Source: Scatomorpha sp964535405
GTDB lineage: Bacteria > Bacillota > Clostridia > Oscillospirales > Oscillospiraceae
Length of the DNA: 31,924 nt
Assembly (NCBI GenBank): GCA_964535405.1
Contig: CAZHUG010000023.1
Location: 1 to 31,924, forward strand
Direction of reading: 5' to 3'
In this document: piece by piece, positions 22,607-31,339 of the stretch
Layout of the letters: each line of letters opens with the position of its first letter
How positions within the stretch are numbered: position 1 is the first letter of the stretch
Notes under the pieces: model-generated
The model's input: only the letters and a program-made list of their open reading frames with translations
What the model was told of the DNA's origin: nothing
Database searches by the model: none
Position numbers and translations under genes: made by a program

Positions 22607-23896
22607 TTATTTATCGGCTGCGTCGGATTTGAAGTTTGCCCATTCCTCCCTGGGCAGAGTCGGGGGATAAAATCCATAGTCCGGGTCATCTCTGCGGAAC
22701 AGGACGCCTGAATCGTACATTTGCTTTATCTGCTCTTCATTGTAGCCAAGCTCTTCGAGGATATCCTCATTGTCCTTGCCGGCTGTCGGAGCTGCACGCC
22801 ATATATGGTTCGGGAAATTCTTAGCCTTGGGGAATATGTTAGTAGTGTAGAACTCGTGACCGTTATCGTCGATGGTGATGATATCTTCGCGCGCGATCAT
22901 CTGGGGATTAGAGCGTGCGTTATCATAGGTCGTGATTGGTGAGCAGGCGATACCATGCTCATTAAGCTCTTCATCACACTCTGCAACGGTTCTGCATGCG
23001 CAGAAATCGGTGAGAGCCTTTATCAGCGTCCCCGCGGCTGCGTCGACGCCATCTACCAGATAGGACTTGGAGCCCTCAAGCCCGAGCTCCTCCAGGGAAA
23101 AGCCCAAAAACGGCACACCCTTGAACTTGAAGCTTGCGCCGATAGGCGCACTGTATATCTGCCCGTCTTTGCAATTATAGACGCCCCAGCCTGCGATAAA
23201 GTTTTTCGAACCCATTCGCTCGTTGCGCTTTCCGAAATTCCAGGCAGCTTCGTAATAAGCCTGATTTGCGAGAACTGCCTCGTATGTAGCAATATCGAAG
23301 CTCTCGCCTTTTCCTGTCTTCTGGGCGTTGATATACCCCGCCAGAGCGGCCCAGGTGCACATGTTGGCAGTATATTGATCAGCAACATAGGCGTTGCAGG
23401 CCAATGGATCGCCATCTTTTTCGCCGTTTATGTACATCAAGCCACCAAAGGCTTGGGCAATGCCGTCATAACCGCCGCGCTTTACATATCTAGGATCACC
23501 GTACTGACCATAGCCGGAGACATGGACAATTACAAGTTTGGGGTTTACTTCCCACAGCACCTCGTCGCTGAGACCCCACTTATCAGCCATCTGGCCGCCC
23601 TTGGATGACTCGCATATAATATCGTTATCCGCGGCCAGCTTCAGGAACACTTCTTTGCCTTCGGGGGTGGACCAATCACAGACGATGCTGCGGTTATTAC
23701 GGTGCTTTTTGTGATAGTACATGGCGGGATAATCACGGCCGGGATCGAGACAGTATTGGTTTTGCTCAACCAGGGTGACGGTGGCGCCGAGTCCACCCAT
23801 AAAATGTCCGGCCATCGGTGCTGCAACATTAGTACCTACAGAAAGCACGTTCACGCCGTTTAAGACGCCAAACTGAGGAATATCGATTTTTTTCAT
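22607..23896 (-). CDS. Class III CoA-transferase, CaiB/BaiF family
   Basis: This 429-aa protein has the family opening FGVLNGVNVLSVGTNVAAPM and a long match to the CaiB pattern in the first half: ICESSKGGQMADKWG, LSDEVLWEVNPKLVIVHVSG, YGQYGDP. The predicted catalytic Asp is in NAYVADQYTANM and is followed by TGKGESFDIATYEAVLANQA. These enzymes move CoA between acids via an enzyme-aspartyl intermediate, saving ATP. It resembles E. coli CaiB more than formyl-CoA transferases and has an extended C-terminus. It sits 27 bp after the acyl-CoA dehydrogenase gene. It probably exchanges CoA between the product thioester and the incoming acid, while the ligase primes the cycle. AGGAG precedes the ATG. 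Confidence 0.85.
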   Translation of the reverse strand: MKKIDIPQFGVLNGVNVLSVGTNVAAPMAGHFMGGLGATVTLVEQNQYCLDPGRDYPAMYYHKKHRNNRSIVCDWSTPEGKEVFLKLAADNDIICESSKGGQMADKWGLSDEVLWEVNPKLVIVHVSGYGQYGDPRYVKRGGYDGIAQAFGGLMYINGEKDGDPLACNAYVADQYTANMCTWAALAGYINAQKTGKGESFDIATYEAVLANQAYYEAAWNFGKRNERMGSKNFIAGWGVYNCKDGQIYSAPIGASFKFKGVPFLGFSLEELGLEGSKSYLVDGVDAAAGTLIKALTDFCACRTVAECDEELNEHGIACSPITTYDNARSNPQMIAREDIITIDDNGHEFYTTNIFPKAKNFPNHIWRAAPTAGKDNEDILEELGYNEEQIKQMYDSGVLFRRDDPDYGFYPPTLPREEWANFKSDAADK

Positions 23897-23923
23897 TTCA
23901 AATCTCCTATGTTAAGTTACTTA

Positions 23924-25099
23924 TTAGATAAATTCTCGCTCAAAGCCTTTTGTGTACTTCTTGACGACCTGACGACCAGCGATATAAACCATGATCTCGT
24001 CGGTTCCGCCTGCCATCTGGTTGCCGCGGGCATCGTTCCACATCCGCCCGACTCTGGCGTCCTCAGTATATCCGATGCCGCCGAGTATTTGCAGGGCGTC
24101 CGAACAGACCTCGACTGCGGTTCTGGGCACATAACGCTTTAGTAGCGCGCTGTCGAGCTGTACCGGCATATTGTTGTCGAGCTTCCAAAGGACGTTATAA
24201 GTCATGAGCTCCATGTTCCTGATTTTGAGCTCCATTTCGGTCAACATTTCCTGAATCATCTGATATTTTGTGATTGTCTTGCCGAAAGCCACGCGCTCGG
24301 CAGCATAGTTTGCAGCGTCATCCATACAGGCCTTTGCGAGACCCAAACTGTGTGCGGATATGACGCAGCGCTCAAACTCAAAGTTTTTCATCAGATTTAT
24401 GAAGCCCTTGCCCTTTTCGCCGAGCAGCTCGCTTTCTTGAACGACAACATCCTTGAGCTCAAGCTTTGCAAACGGCATGGTGGTCTGGCCGATCTTCCGA
24501 AGCGGGCTCATGCTCACGCCCTCACGATCCACGGGAATCATCCAGATGGACATATCCCTGTTTGCGGCGTCGTTATTTTCGTCCTTTGCCACGACGAGGG
24601 TATACGGGAAGTAAAAACCGTTCGTAACGAAAGTCTTGCTGCCGTTGAGCAGATATTTTCCATCACCGATGCTCTTGGCATAAGTCAGCATAGAGCCGTT
24701 ATCAGAACCGGCGCTGGGCTCGGATATGGCCAGTGAGCAGGGGGAGCGTCCGGTGGTTTTAAATTGATCGATTGCCCACTTTACCTGTTCTGAGTTGCCG
24801 AACTCGCATATGTCGAACATGACTAGGCTGTTGGTCATAAAGGGCATGGAGGCGCCTGTGGCATGGGCCATTTCTTCAACCAGGACGCAGATGGTGCTCT
24901 TGCTGGCAGGGACGCCGCCATGCTCCTCGGGCAGGCCCAGCAGACCGAAGCCGTCTGCAAGGTATTTCATAAAGATTTCGCTGGGAACATCGTTGTTTTT
25001 ATACCAGCCCCAGACCGCTTCTTCGCTCACGTTTTCCGCGCAGAACTTCTTAAAACGGCTGACGAGGTCCATTTGTTCGGCAGTAAATTTAAAATCCAT
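23924..25099 (-). CDS. Acyl-CoA dehydrogenase, CaiA-like
   Basis: This 391-aa FAD enzyme has the N-terminal helical domain (LLGLPEEHGG), the beta domain with SLAISEPSAGSDNGSM and YLLNGSKTFVTNGFYFPYTL, and the C-terminal helical domain with LQILGGIGYTEDARVGRMWN. The usual catalytic Glu in the Y-E-G-T motif is Gly here (QMAGGTDEIM). Crotonobetainyl-CoA reductase CaiA has the same change (SGGSDEM), so the enzyme may work as a reductase or use a base elsewhere. The C-terminus ends EFI. No electron-transfer flavoprotein genes are in the window. GGAGG precedes the ATG at 25099. It is 30 bp downstream of the flavin reductase gene. Confidence 0.85.
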   Translation of the reverse strand: MDFKFTAEQMDLVSRFKKFCAENVSEEAVWGWYKNNDVPSEIFMKYLADGFGLLGLPEEHGGVPASKSTICVLVEEMAHATGASMPFMTNSLVMFDICEFGNSEQVKWAIDQFKTTGRSPCSLAISEPSAGSDNGSMLTYAKSIGDGKYLLNGSKTFVTNGFYFPYTLVVAKDENNDAANRDMSIWMIPVDREGVSMSPLRKIGQTTMPFAKLELKDVVVQESELLGEKGKGFINLMKNFEFERCVISAHSLGLAKACMDDAANYAAERVAFGKTITKYQMIQEMLTEMELKIRNMELMTYNVLWKLDNNMPVQLDSALLKRYVPRTAVEVCSDALQILGGIGYTEDARVGRMWNDARGNQMAGGTDEIMVYIAGRQVVKKYTKGFEREFI

Positions 25100-25129
25100 G
25101 ATTTTGCCTCCTTTATATAGTCTTTAGTA

Positions 25130-27184
25130 TTAAATTACGTGGGCCGCGTCATAGGCGCTGCGCACAGCGTCGATAATAAACGCGGGCTTTATCGCGTCGC
25201 CGACGAGATTGAGCTTTTCAACCCTGCCCAGCAGATCCTCATAGAGTGCATTGTTCGGGCGAGAGCCGATTGCGAGTATTACCGTGTCTGCCGGAATGGA
25301 CTCGTTCGAGCCATCCTCTTTTTCAATGATAACGCTGTCCCTTTTAATGGAGACTACCTTGGAGCTTGCGCGAAGGTCGACACCATAGGTTCTCAGGCGA
25401 GAGAGCATGCCCCATCTCGTGGTGACGCCGATGTCGCTGCCGATTTTCCTCTGCATCTCGACAATGGCAACATCCTTGCTGCCCTTTGTCATCTGACGGT
25501 AGAGCTCCTCCGGAGTCTCCGCCTTGTGGAACATGAGAAAATGCAGCGCTTGGGGGGTCAGAGTGCCCATCTCGGCAAGCATTTCAGCAGTCTCCACGCC
25601 AACAGCGCCACCGCCGACAATTACAACCTTCTTCCCGACGTGAACGTTTTTCAGCAGCACGTCCCAGGCCTGCACAACATGGGCGCCGTCCTCCGTTCGA
25701 AGCTTCGGGGCAAGCGGTTCGGCGCCGGCAGCGACAACTACGCGGTCGAAGCTGCCGTTTTTGACGGCGATCTCAATTTCATCTGCATTCGCCTGTTTTC
25801 CCAGCACGATATTGACACCAAGACGCTCGCACTCATGGGCGAGGTATCTGCCAAATCTGGCAAAGTCGTGGCGCCCCGGAGGCGCGGAATTCAGCTCAAA
25901 TTGACTGCCGACGTGGCATTTGCGCTCCCAAATAGTCACCTCATGCCCACGATTGGCAGCCACTCGCGCAAATTCCATGCCTGCGGGTCCGGCGCCGATT
26001 ATGAGGACCTTTTCGGGATTTGCAGATTTTGCTTCAGTGGGGAGCTTGCCGTTTTGCATGAGCTCACTCTCCCGACCAACCTCGGCGTTTGCAAGGCAGG
26101 TAATTGCTTTGTGCGCCATAATCATATCGAGACAGCCTTGATTGCAACCGACGCAGGGGCGAATTTCGTCATATTTTCCTGCGGCGGCCTTGCTCATCAG
26201 ATAGGGATCGGCAATAAGCGGGCGAGCCATGGCGACAAAGTCCACGACGCCCTCGTCTATGAGTCGCTCGGCAGTGGAGACATCCATGCGGTTGCTCTGA
26301 ATGACAGGGATGCCGATGACCTCCTTGACCTGCTTGCCGAGGTAAGAATATACCCCGTGCGGCACGTCCATCGTGACCTGGGGAAGGAAGGTTTCATGCC
26401 AGCCGCCGGTAATGTGAATGGCGTCAACGCCGGCTTTTTCGAGGGCTATGGCAATCTCGCGCACATCCGCGTTTGTATTCCCGCCACGCATGAAGTCGTT
26501 GCCCCCGAGCCTGACGGAAATTGGCGCTTGGCCGGCTCCCTCGCGCACAGCCTTGACTACCTCGAGCAGAAATGTCATTCGCCTTCCGAGCGTTTCACCG
26601 CCGAATCTGTCGCGGCGGAGATTCGTGAGCGGTGATAAGAACTGACCGATCAGGTAACCTGAGTTCGTGCCGATCTCGATGAGGTCAAATCCCGCCTCAA
26701 CAGCTCTTATTGCAGCGCGGTGGTAGTGTCGAATCATCTGCTCGCATTCTTCCGTTGTCAGCTCACGGGGCGTTTCTTTGGTATAGTTTGAGGGCACTGC
26801 CGACGGCGCAACGCCGACCTTGCCATGGTATAGCTTGCTGGGTGAATATCTGCCTTGGTGCAGAAGCTGGGCCATGATTTTCCCGCCCTCCTCATGCACT
26901 GCGTCGGTAAGCCGGCGCATGCCGGGGATGAAATCGTCTGAAAACAGCTTTATCATGTCGCTGTCCGTGTAATTGTCCGGGTCAATCTGTACGGCGCCGA
27001 GGTCAATCAGCCCAACGCCTCCGCGGGCGCGCTGGCGGATAAACTCAATCATGCGCTCGTTTATGCTGCCCTGGGTTTCGTCACAGAAGCCGTAGCCCGC
27101 AGGGCCCATAATCAGACGGTTCTTCAACTCAACAGAGCCGATTTTCCCGGGCGTATAGAAAATGGATTCTCTCAATATTTTCAC
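25130..27184 (-). CDS. FMN/4Fe-4S/FAD oxidoreductase, FadH/BaiCD-like enoate reductase
   Basis: This 684-aa protein has an old-yellow-enzyme barrel (residues 1-350) with LKNRLIMGP and the proton-donor Tyr in NSGYLIGQFLSPLTNLRRDR, and the His in ITGGWHETFLPQ as in E. coli 2,4-dienoyl-CoA reductase FadH. A 4Fe-4S cluster follows (CVGCNQGCLD, then CLANA), then FAD (VLIIGAGPAGMEFARVAANR) and NAD(P)H (VVIVGGGAVGVETAEMLAEM) domains. It passes hydride electrons to reduce an activated C=C bond. An approximately 35-aa insert follows the NAD motif. The start is uncertain: GTG at 27184 has GGAGA too close, while a TTG at 27175 has GGAGAG at 8 nt. Bile-acid BaiCD/BaiH are relatives. It is central to the operon, 45 bp after the crotonase gene. 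Confidence 0.85.
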   Translation of the reverse strand: MKILRESIFYTPGKIGSVELKNRLIMGPAGYGFCDETQGSINERMIEFIRQRARGGVGLIDLGAVQIDPDNYTDSDMIKLFSDDFIPGMRRLTDAVHEEGGKIMAQLLHQGRYSPSKLYHGKVGVAPSAVPSNYTKETPRELTTEECEQMIRHYHRAAIRAVEAGFDLIEIGTNSGYLIGQFLSPLTNLRRDRFGGETLGRRMTFLLEVVKAVREGAGQAPISVRLGGNDFMRGGNTNADVREIAIALEKAGVDAIHITGGWHETFLPQVTMDVPHGVYSYLGKQVKEVIGIPVIQSNRMDVSTAERLIDEGVVDFVAMARPLIADPYLMSKAAAGKYDEIRPCVGCNQGCLDMIMAHKAITCLANAEVGRESELMQNGKLPTEAKSANPEKVLIIGAGPAGMEFARVAANRGHEVTIWERKCHVGSQFELNSAPPGRHDFARFGRYLAHECERLGVNIVLGKQANADEIEIAVKNGSFDRVVVAAGAEPLAPKLRTEDGAHVVQAWDVLLKNVHVGKKVVIVGGGAVGVETAEMLAEMGTLTPQALHFLMFHKAETPEELYRQMTKGSKDVAIVEMQRKIGSDIGVTTRWGMLSRLRTYGVDLRASSKVVSIKRDSVIIEKEDGSNESIPADTVILAIGSRPNNALYEDLLGRVEKLNLVGDAIKPAFIIDAVRSAYDAAHVI

Positions 27185-27229
27185 TCTCCAGTACTTGATT
27201 AGTTGCAGCTGCCGCTGCCGCTGCCGCTT

Positions 27230-28012
27230 TTATTTATTGGCGAAGCTCGCCGCCCCCTCGGCAAATGAACCGACGGCGGTGCAAACAAACTGATTCCTAT
27301 TTTCAAAATTGCATTGATTGTCCAGGTCGTTTTGCAGGCATACGTTGAGGCTCTCCTTGGTGCAAATAAGGCCAAGCTCAGCTTTTGAGAGTAGAGTGTC
27401 GGCGTATTCCATGGCGACATTCATCAAGTCCTCCGGCTCGACGATCCGGGATATCAGACCGATGCGCTCGGCTTCGTCTGCAAGAACGGGACGCCCGGTA
27501 TACATGATTTCACTGGCTCGGGAGAGGCCGATAAGCCTGGGCAAGAAGTAACTCGAGCCCATATCAGCGCCGGACATGCCGACGTTTATATAGGCCAGGA
27601 TGGTCTTGGCCTTGGGCACTGCGATTCTAATGTCGCTCGCCATGACGAAGCTCGCTCCGCCACCTGCCGCGGCGCCGTTCTGCGCACAGATGATCGGCTG
27701 GGGAATAGACCGCATGGTGCTGATGATGGCAGCCATTGTCTTTTGAAGCCACCACTGGTTGTTGAGGCGATCGGGCTGCTTTGAAAACTCGTCCATTTCC
27801 TTCAGGTCGGTACCGGCGCAGAATCCACGCCCGGCACCGGTTAGGATGACAACGCGGCAGTTGCGGTCATACTTCAGCTCGTCAAGAGTGTGCAAAAATT
27901 CGTCCGCAAGCCGGAGCGATATTGCATTGAGACTCTCGGGGCGTGTCAATGTAATGACCTTTATGCCGGGCTTGGGCTCAGTTGTAAATACGCATGTGTA
28001 ATCGTAACTCAT
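27230..28012 (-). CDS. Enoyl-CoA hydratase/isomerase (crotonase fold)
   Basis: This 260-aa protein has crotonase features: ITLTRPESLNAIS, GAGRGFCAGTDLKEM, the oxyanion region QNGAAAGGGASFVMASDIRI and VGMSGADMGSSYFLPRLIGL. Neither catalytic glutamate of classical hydratases is present: the position after GGG is A-S-F rather than x-E-L, and the second is in the VGMSGADMG block, which instead offers an Asp. This pattern is common in crotonase relatives of uncertain reaction. It could be a hydratase with a different acid, an isomerase or a hydrolase acting on the CoA thioester. The ATG has GGAGG 7-8 nt before it. It follows the transporter gene by 42 bp. In the cai operon the comparable protein is CaiD. 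Confidence 0.8.
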   Translation of the reverse strand: MSYDYTCVFTTEPKPGIKVITLTRPESLNAISLRLADEFLHTLDELKYDRNCRVVILTGAGRGFCAGTDLKEMDEFSKQPDRLNNQWWLQKTMAAIISTMRSIPQPIICAQNGAAAGGGASFVMASDIRIAVPKAKTILAYINVGMSGADMGSSYFLPRLIGLSRASEIMYTGRPVLADEAERIGLISRIVEPEDLMNVAMEYADTLLSKAELGLICTKESLNVCLQNDLDNQCNFENRNQFVCTAVGSFAEGAASFANK

Positions 28013-28054
28013 TTTTTCTCCTCCAAAATATGTTTTTATGTTTTGCGCAGTGAT

Positions 28055-29329
28055 TTACATTTCCGCAACGACCTCGTCGCGCGGGAGATTTTTCCCTGAG
28101 GCAAGAGACACCCTTGCCATTACAAAGCTGAGTGCAGCCAGAGCGATTCCGATGATGAATACCGCATCGTATCCCCCTGTCCAGTCGACAACATAGCCGA
28201 GCAGCGTGGAGCCCACAGCAGCGCATAGGGAACCGGCGCTCGCGATATTGGAATAGATCTGCGCATATTCTTTGCCACTTCCGAAGCAGGCCTTCGCTAT
28301 GATCGGGGTTTCAACGGCGCATGAGCCGTGCGTAATGCCATATAGGAAAATGCTGACCAAAAGCACTATAAGAGGAGCTGTGCCCTTGGCGAAGAGGGCG
28401 ATTACTATGCCTATCAGACCAAATCCATAGGCGCAGACAATACCGAGGTTCAGGCTCTTGTCACTCAAGGCGCCGATGCCGATTTTGCCGAGCAGCTGAC
28501 CATACATGGCAACGGAGCTTATCGTTGCGGCTACGGTGAGCGGGTAGCCGATAGACGTGGCGTATGAGGCCCAGTAGAAATTGACGCAGGTGTAGAAATT
28601 TATCGCTCCCGCCAAAATTGCTATGGTGTAGAATGTGCTGCTGCGCATTGCGGTTTTGAGAGAAACACCGGCGGAAATAGGATTCGAGGCCGCGGCGTTT
28701 ATTCCAGCTGTCGTATCTTCAAACCCATATGGCACCTGGCCCTTGTCCGAGGGCTTGCTTCTTAACATGAAAATTGATGGTATGATGACAAATACTGTCG
28801 ATATCGCCGTGTTTATCCAATAACCTGTGCGCCAGCCGCTCTTTGCAATAACCGCGCCCAGAGCAGGCTGGAGAATTATACCCGCGATTCCGGTGAAGGC
28901 CATTGCGATGCCGATGACAAGGCCGTTCCTTTTATGAAACCAGCGGCTTACCATTGTGGGCACAAGACTATACATCGGACCGGCGACTCCGAAGCCCTGA
29001 AGCGCCGCGGCTATGTAGAACGCCCAAATATGCTGTGCTGTCGCAAACAGCGCGAACGATGCGGCGATGCATACGCCGTCAATGGCGATTACCCATCTGA
29101 TGTCGAGCTTCACGAGCATCCGGCCGAGAATCGGCAGTGAGAACGACATCACCAGGCAGACGATTGTCATGTATATCGAGAATGTACCCCTTCCGACACT
29201 GAAGGCGTCGGCGACCACGCTGTAAAAAATGCCGGCAGTACTGAATACTGTTCCAGCTCCTCCAAAAACAATCAAGCAACAGGCGACTGCTATGACAGTT
29301 GAATAGCTGGATTTGCTCTTACTTTCCAT
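28055..29329 (-). CDS. MFS transporter, probable organic-acid importer
   Basis: This 424-aa protein has 12 predicted membrane segments. The A-like motif between TM2 and TM3 is GRMLVKLDIRWVIAIDG, and RWFHKRNGLVIGIAMAFTGI in the fourth/fifth helix region resembles monocarboxylate/oxalate-formate-type carriers. The ATG at 29329 is preferred over a TTG at 29335 because AAGGAG lies 8 nt before it. It is the first gene of the minus-strand operon and reads divergently from the AAA+ regulator. In bai operons BaiG (MFS) imports the bile acid; an analogous role here, for an unknown acid, is inferred. Confidence 0.85.
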   Translation of the reverse strand: MESKSKSSYSTVIAVACCLIVFGGAGTVFSTAGIFYSVVADAFSVGRGTFSIYMTIVCLVMSFSLPILGRMLVKLDIRWVIAIDGVCIAASFALFATAQHIWAFYIAAALQGFGVAGPMYSLVPTMVSRWFHKRNGLVIGIAMAFTGIAGIILQPALGAVIAKSGWRTGYWINTAISTVFVIIPSIFMLRSKPSDKGQVPYGFEDTTAGINAAASNPISAGVSLKTAMRSSTFYTIAILAGAINFYTCVNFYWASYATSIGYPLTVAATISSVAMYGQLLGKIGIGALSDKSLNLGIVCAYGFGLIGIVIALFAKGTAPLIVLLVSIFLYGITHGSCAVETPIIAKACFGSGKEYAQIYSNIASAGSLCAAVGSTLLGYVVDWTGGYDAVFIIGIALAALSFVMARVSLASGKNLPRDEVVAEM

Positions 29330-29705
29330 GCCCAAAACTCCTTAACTCTTTTTATTTGCACTTGTTTTTCTGCCCACTAACTAAATTTAGCTGATGAAAA
29401 GCAGAGCGTCAATATGATTTGTGAAAGTATTCTCAAAAACATAAAAATGCAATTTTGCATAAAAATCTATAAGCGAGATTTGAGAAAAATAAATGATTGC
29501 TTTAAAACAAAATGCAATGATTTTATAATTTTTATCTGATATTTTGTACAATTATCCAAATATTTTTTGGATAATTCGCTTGACATTCTTCGGCCAATGA
29601 TTTATTTTGTAATTGAACAGTGCGGGTAAACATTATTTTTTGGAGGAAATATGCGAAATTGCATAGATATTTGATAGTCATTTATCAAACAATTTGGAGG
29701 TAAAT
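29330..29705. promoter_or_regulatory. AT-rich divergent control region with repeated symmetric sites
   Basis: This non-coding region between transporter and regulator has several symmetric sites. ATGCAA-TT-TTGCAT lies at 29447-29460, with further half-sites at 29512-29517 (ATGCAA) and about 29659-29664 (TTGCAT). ATTATCCAAA-TATTT-TTTGGATAAT lies at 29551-29575, and TTTGATA-GTCATT-TATCAAA at 29670-29689, just before the regulator's ribosome binding site. I searched both strands by eye for a sigma-54 -24/-12 element (TGGCAC-N5-TTGC) and found no good match. Confidence 0.55.
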
Positions 29706-31142
29706 ATGTCACACGATTACGACAGCGGCTTTCTTGAGATGGTTCTGGACAACCTTGCCACCGGAGTTTGCGCGACGGACCCGACTGGCAAGATTATATA
29801 TGTTAACAATACCCTTTGCTTCTTCACTGGATATTCGAGAGCTCAGCTTGTCGGAGATAATATATTCAACATGATTAGTCGTGGGCAGGCCGATACCTCA
29901 ATGATTGAAGATGTCCTCGCGCAAAAGCGCAGCGTCTCGAAATTCTTGAAATTCAGACGTCGGAGCGGCACATTTATTAATCTTTTTATTACGCAAAGCC
30001 CCGTCTTTGATGAAAATGGCGAGATTGCCTACGGCATTGCCTTAGAGCGGGATATTAAGAGCGAAGAAGATCTATATATGAGATCCATGATTAGGGCTCG
30101 GAAAAGGGATGATGGCCCCGAATTCTCAACGGAGGAGACTGAGCTTATATATGAAAGCCCGGCGATGAAGCGCTTGGTTGAAAGCCTCAATACCGTTTGT
30201 ACGACACAGATTCCGATTCTAATTGAAGGCGAGACAGGCGTAGGCAAAGAGGTCATTGCAAAATATATACACGCAAACAGCAACCACGGGAAAAAGCAGA
30301 TGGTGTATATAAACTGCGCTGAGATACCCGAAAGCCTCATAGAGCAGGAGCTTTTAGGCTACGAAAAAAATTCATTTCCCGGGGCGGCAGAGGAAGGGAA
30401 ACCCGGAGTATTTGAACGTGCAAATGGCTCCACCATCTTTCTCGACGAGATAAACGCACTTTCCACAGCGGGGCAAACCAAGATTTTACGTATTCTGGAG
30501 ACAAGTACCGTGCAGCGCATAGGTGGGCAAAAGCGCAAGAATATTGACTTTCGGCTGATTGCCTCGACAAGTGAGAATCTTTTGACTTGCGTAAATGAGG
30601 GAACATTCAGACTGGATCTATATTATCGCATTTGCTCATACAGCCTGACGATCCCACCTTTGCGTGAGCGGCGTGAGGATATCATACCGCTGGTCGATCA
30701 CTTTTTGGAGGACAGCTGCAGACGGTATATTTGCACAAAGCATTTTTCCAAAAATGTCTATGATAACATGCTCAAGTATGATTGGCCGGGGAATGTGCGC
30801 CAGTTGAAGATGACTGTCGAGAGCGCTGTGCTCACAAGTGCGCCATCGGTGAAATATATAAAAGCAATCCCGGACGAGATCGCAAAGCATAATTTCATAC
30901 CGCACCGGTATCCGAGCGGTGACAAGGACGCCCTTCCCACATGGGAGCAGGAGCAGCTTAATAACAGCGAGTTGGGTTTTTGGGACAGCGGCAGATCCCT
31001 CGAGGAAAATATGGATTTTTATGAAAAGCGGATTCTTCTGGAGGCACGCCGGGTATATAAAAGCACGAGCCGGATAGCTGAGGCCCTGGGTGTGAACCAG
31101 TCCACAATATCAAGGAAGCTTGCAAAATATGGAATCTATTAA
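29706..31142 (+). CDS. PAS-AAA+-Fis regulator of the CoA operon (sigma-54 activator family)
   Basis: This 478-aa regulator has a PAS domain (about 10-118, ATGVCATDPTGKIIYVNNTL-like region through GIALERDI) and an AAA+ domain with Walker A GETGVGKE (175-182), Walker B TIFLDEI and arginine fingers in FRLDLYYRI. A Fis-type HTH follows (RIAEALGVNQSTISRKLAKY, at the end). The loop that contacts sigma-54, normally GAFTGA, reads NSFPGA (222-227), which is a strong departure. ATG at 29706 has GGAGG 5 nt upstream, better than the TTG at 29694. It is divergent from the operon it probably controls. The PAS domain may bind the substrate acid or its CoA ester. Confidence 0.85.
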   Translation: MSHDYDSGFLEMVLDNLATGVCATDPTGKIIYVNNTLCFFTGYSRAQLVGDNIFNMISRGQADTSMIEDVLAQKRSVSKFLKFRRRSGTFINLFITQSPVFDENGEIAYGIALERDIKSEEDLYMRSMIRARKRDDGPEFSTEETELIYESPAMKRLVESLNTVCTTQIPILIEGETGVGKEVIAKYIHANSNHGKKQMVYINCAEIPESLIEQELLGYEKNSFPGAAEEGKPGVFERANGSTIFLDEINALSTAGQTKILRILETSTVQRIGGQKRKNIDFRLIASTSENLLTCVNEGTFRLDLYYRICSYSLTIPPLRERREDIIPLVDHFLEDSCRRYICTKHFSKNVYDNMLKYDWPGNVRQLKMTVESAVLTSAPSVKYIKAIPDEIAKHNFIPHRYPSGDKDALPTWEQEQLNNSELGFWDSGRSLEENMDFYEKRILLEARRVYKSTSRIAEALGVNQSTISRKLAKYGIY

Positions 31143-31339
31143 ACGGTTCGGATCTAGCTACTCAGCTGGAGGGATCTGCCCAAGGCTGATGTTGGGGAAT
31201 TGTCCACACATGTCAAGAAAATAAGCGTTAATAAAAAACCCCTGTAGTATTTGGTCGATGCAATCGATGATATTAATATTTATATGGGAAGGCGCTTGGG
31301 TGAAAATGCAATTAAAATCTATATGGCAGGAGAATAGCT
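31143..31339. other. Intergenic region, possible gene remnant
   Basis: From a TAG near 31248 a plus-strand frame without start reads YLVDAIDDINIYMGRRLGEN and ends at a stop (31336-31338) inside the ribosome-binding region of the next gene. It may be the tail of a degraded gene. Nothing else recognised. Confidence 0.3.

Noticed and set aside
22955..23608. Plus-strand frame of 217 codons
   Set aside because: Antisense to the well-supported CaiB-like gene, with no independent evidence.
25139..26635. A 498-codon open frame on the plus strand
   Set aside because: It lies entirely antisense to the FadH/BaiCD-like gene, has no ribosome binding site or recognisable domain, and is explained by the third-position composition of that gene.
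27195..27228. GCTGCC-type short repeat after the crotonase gene
   Set aside because: Only about three repeat units, non-coding, and no sign of function.
29330..29705. Sigma-54 promoter for the CoA operon or regulator
   Set aside because: No TGGCAC-N5-TTGC element with correct spacing was found on either strand; near matches (for example around 29569 and 29641) have wrong spacing.
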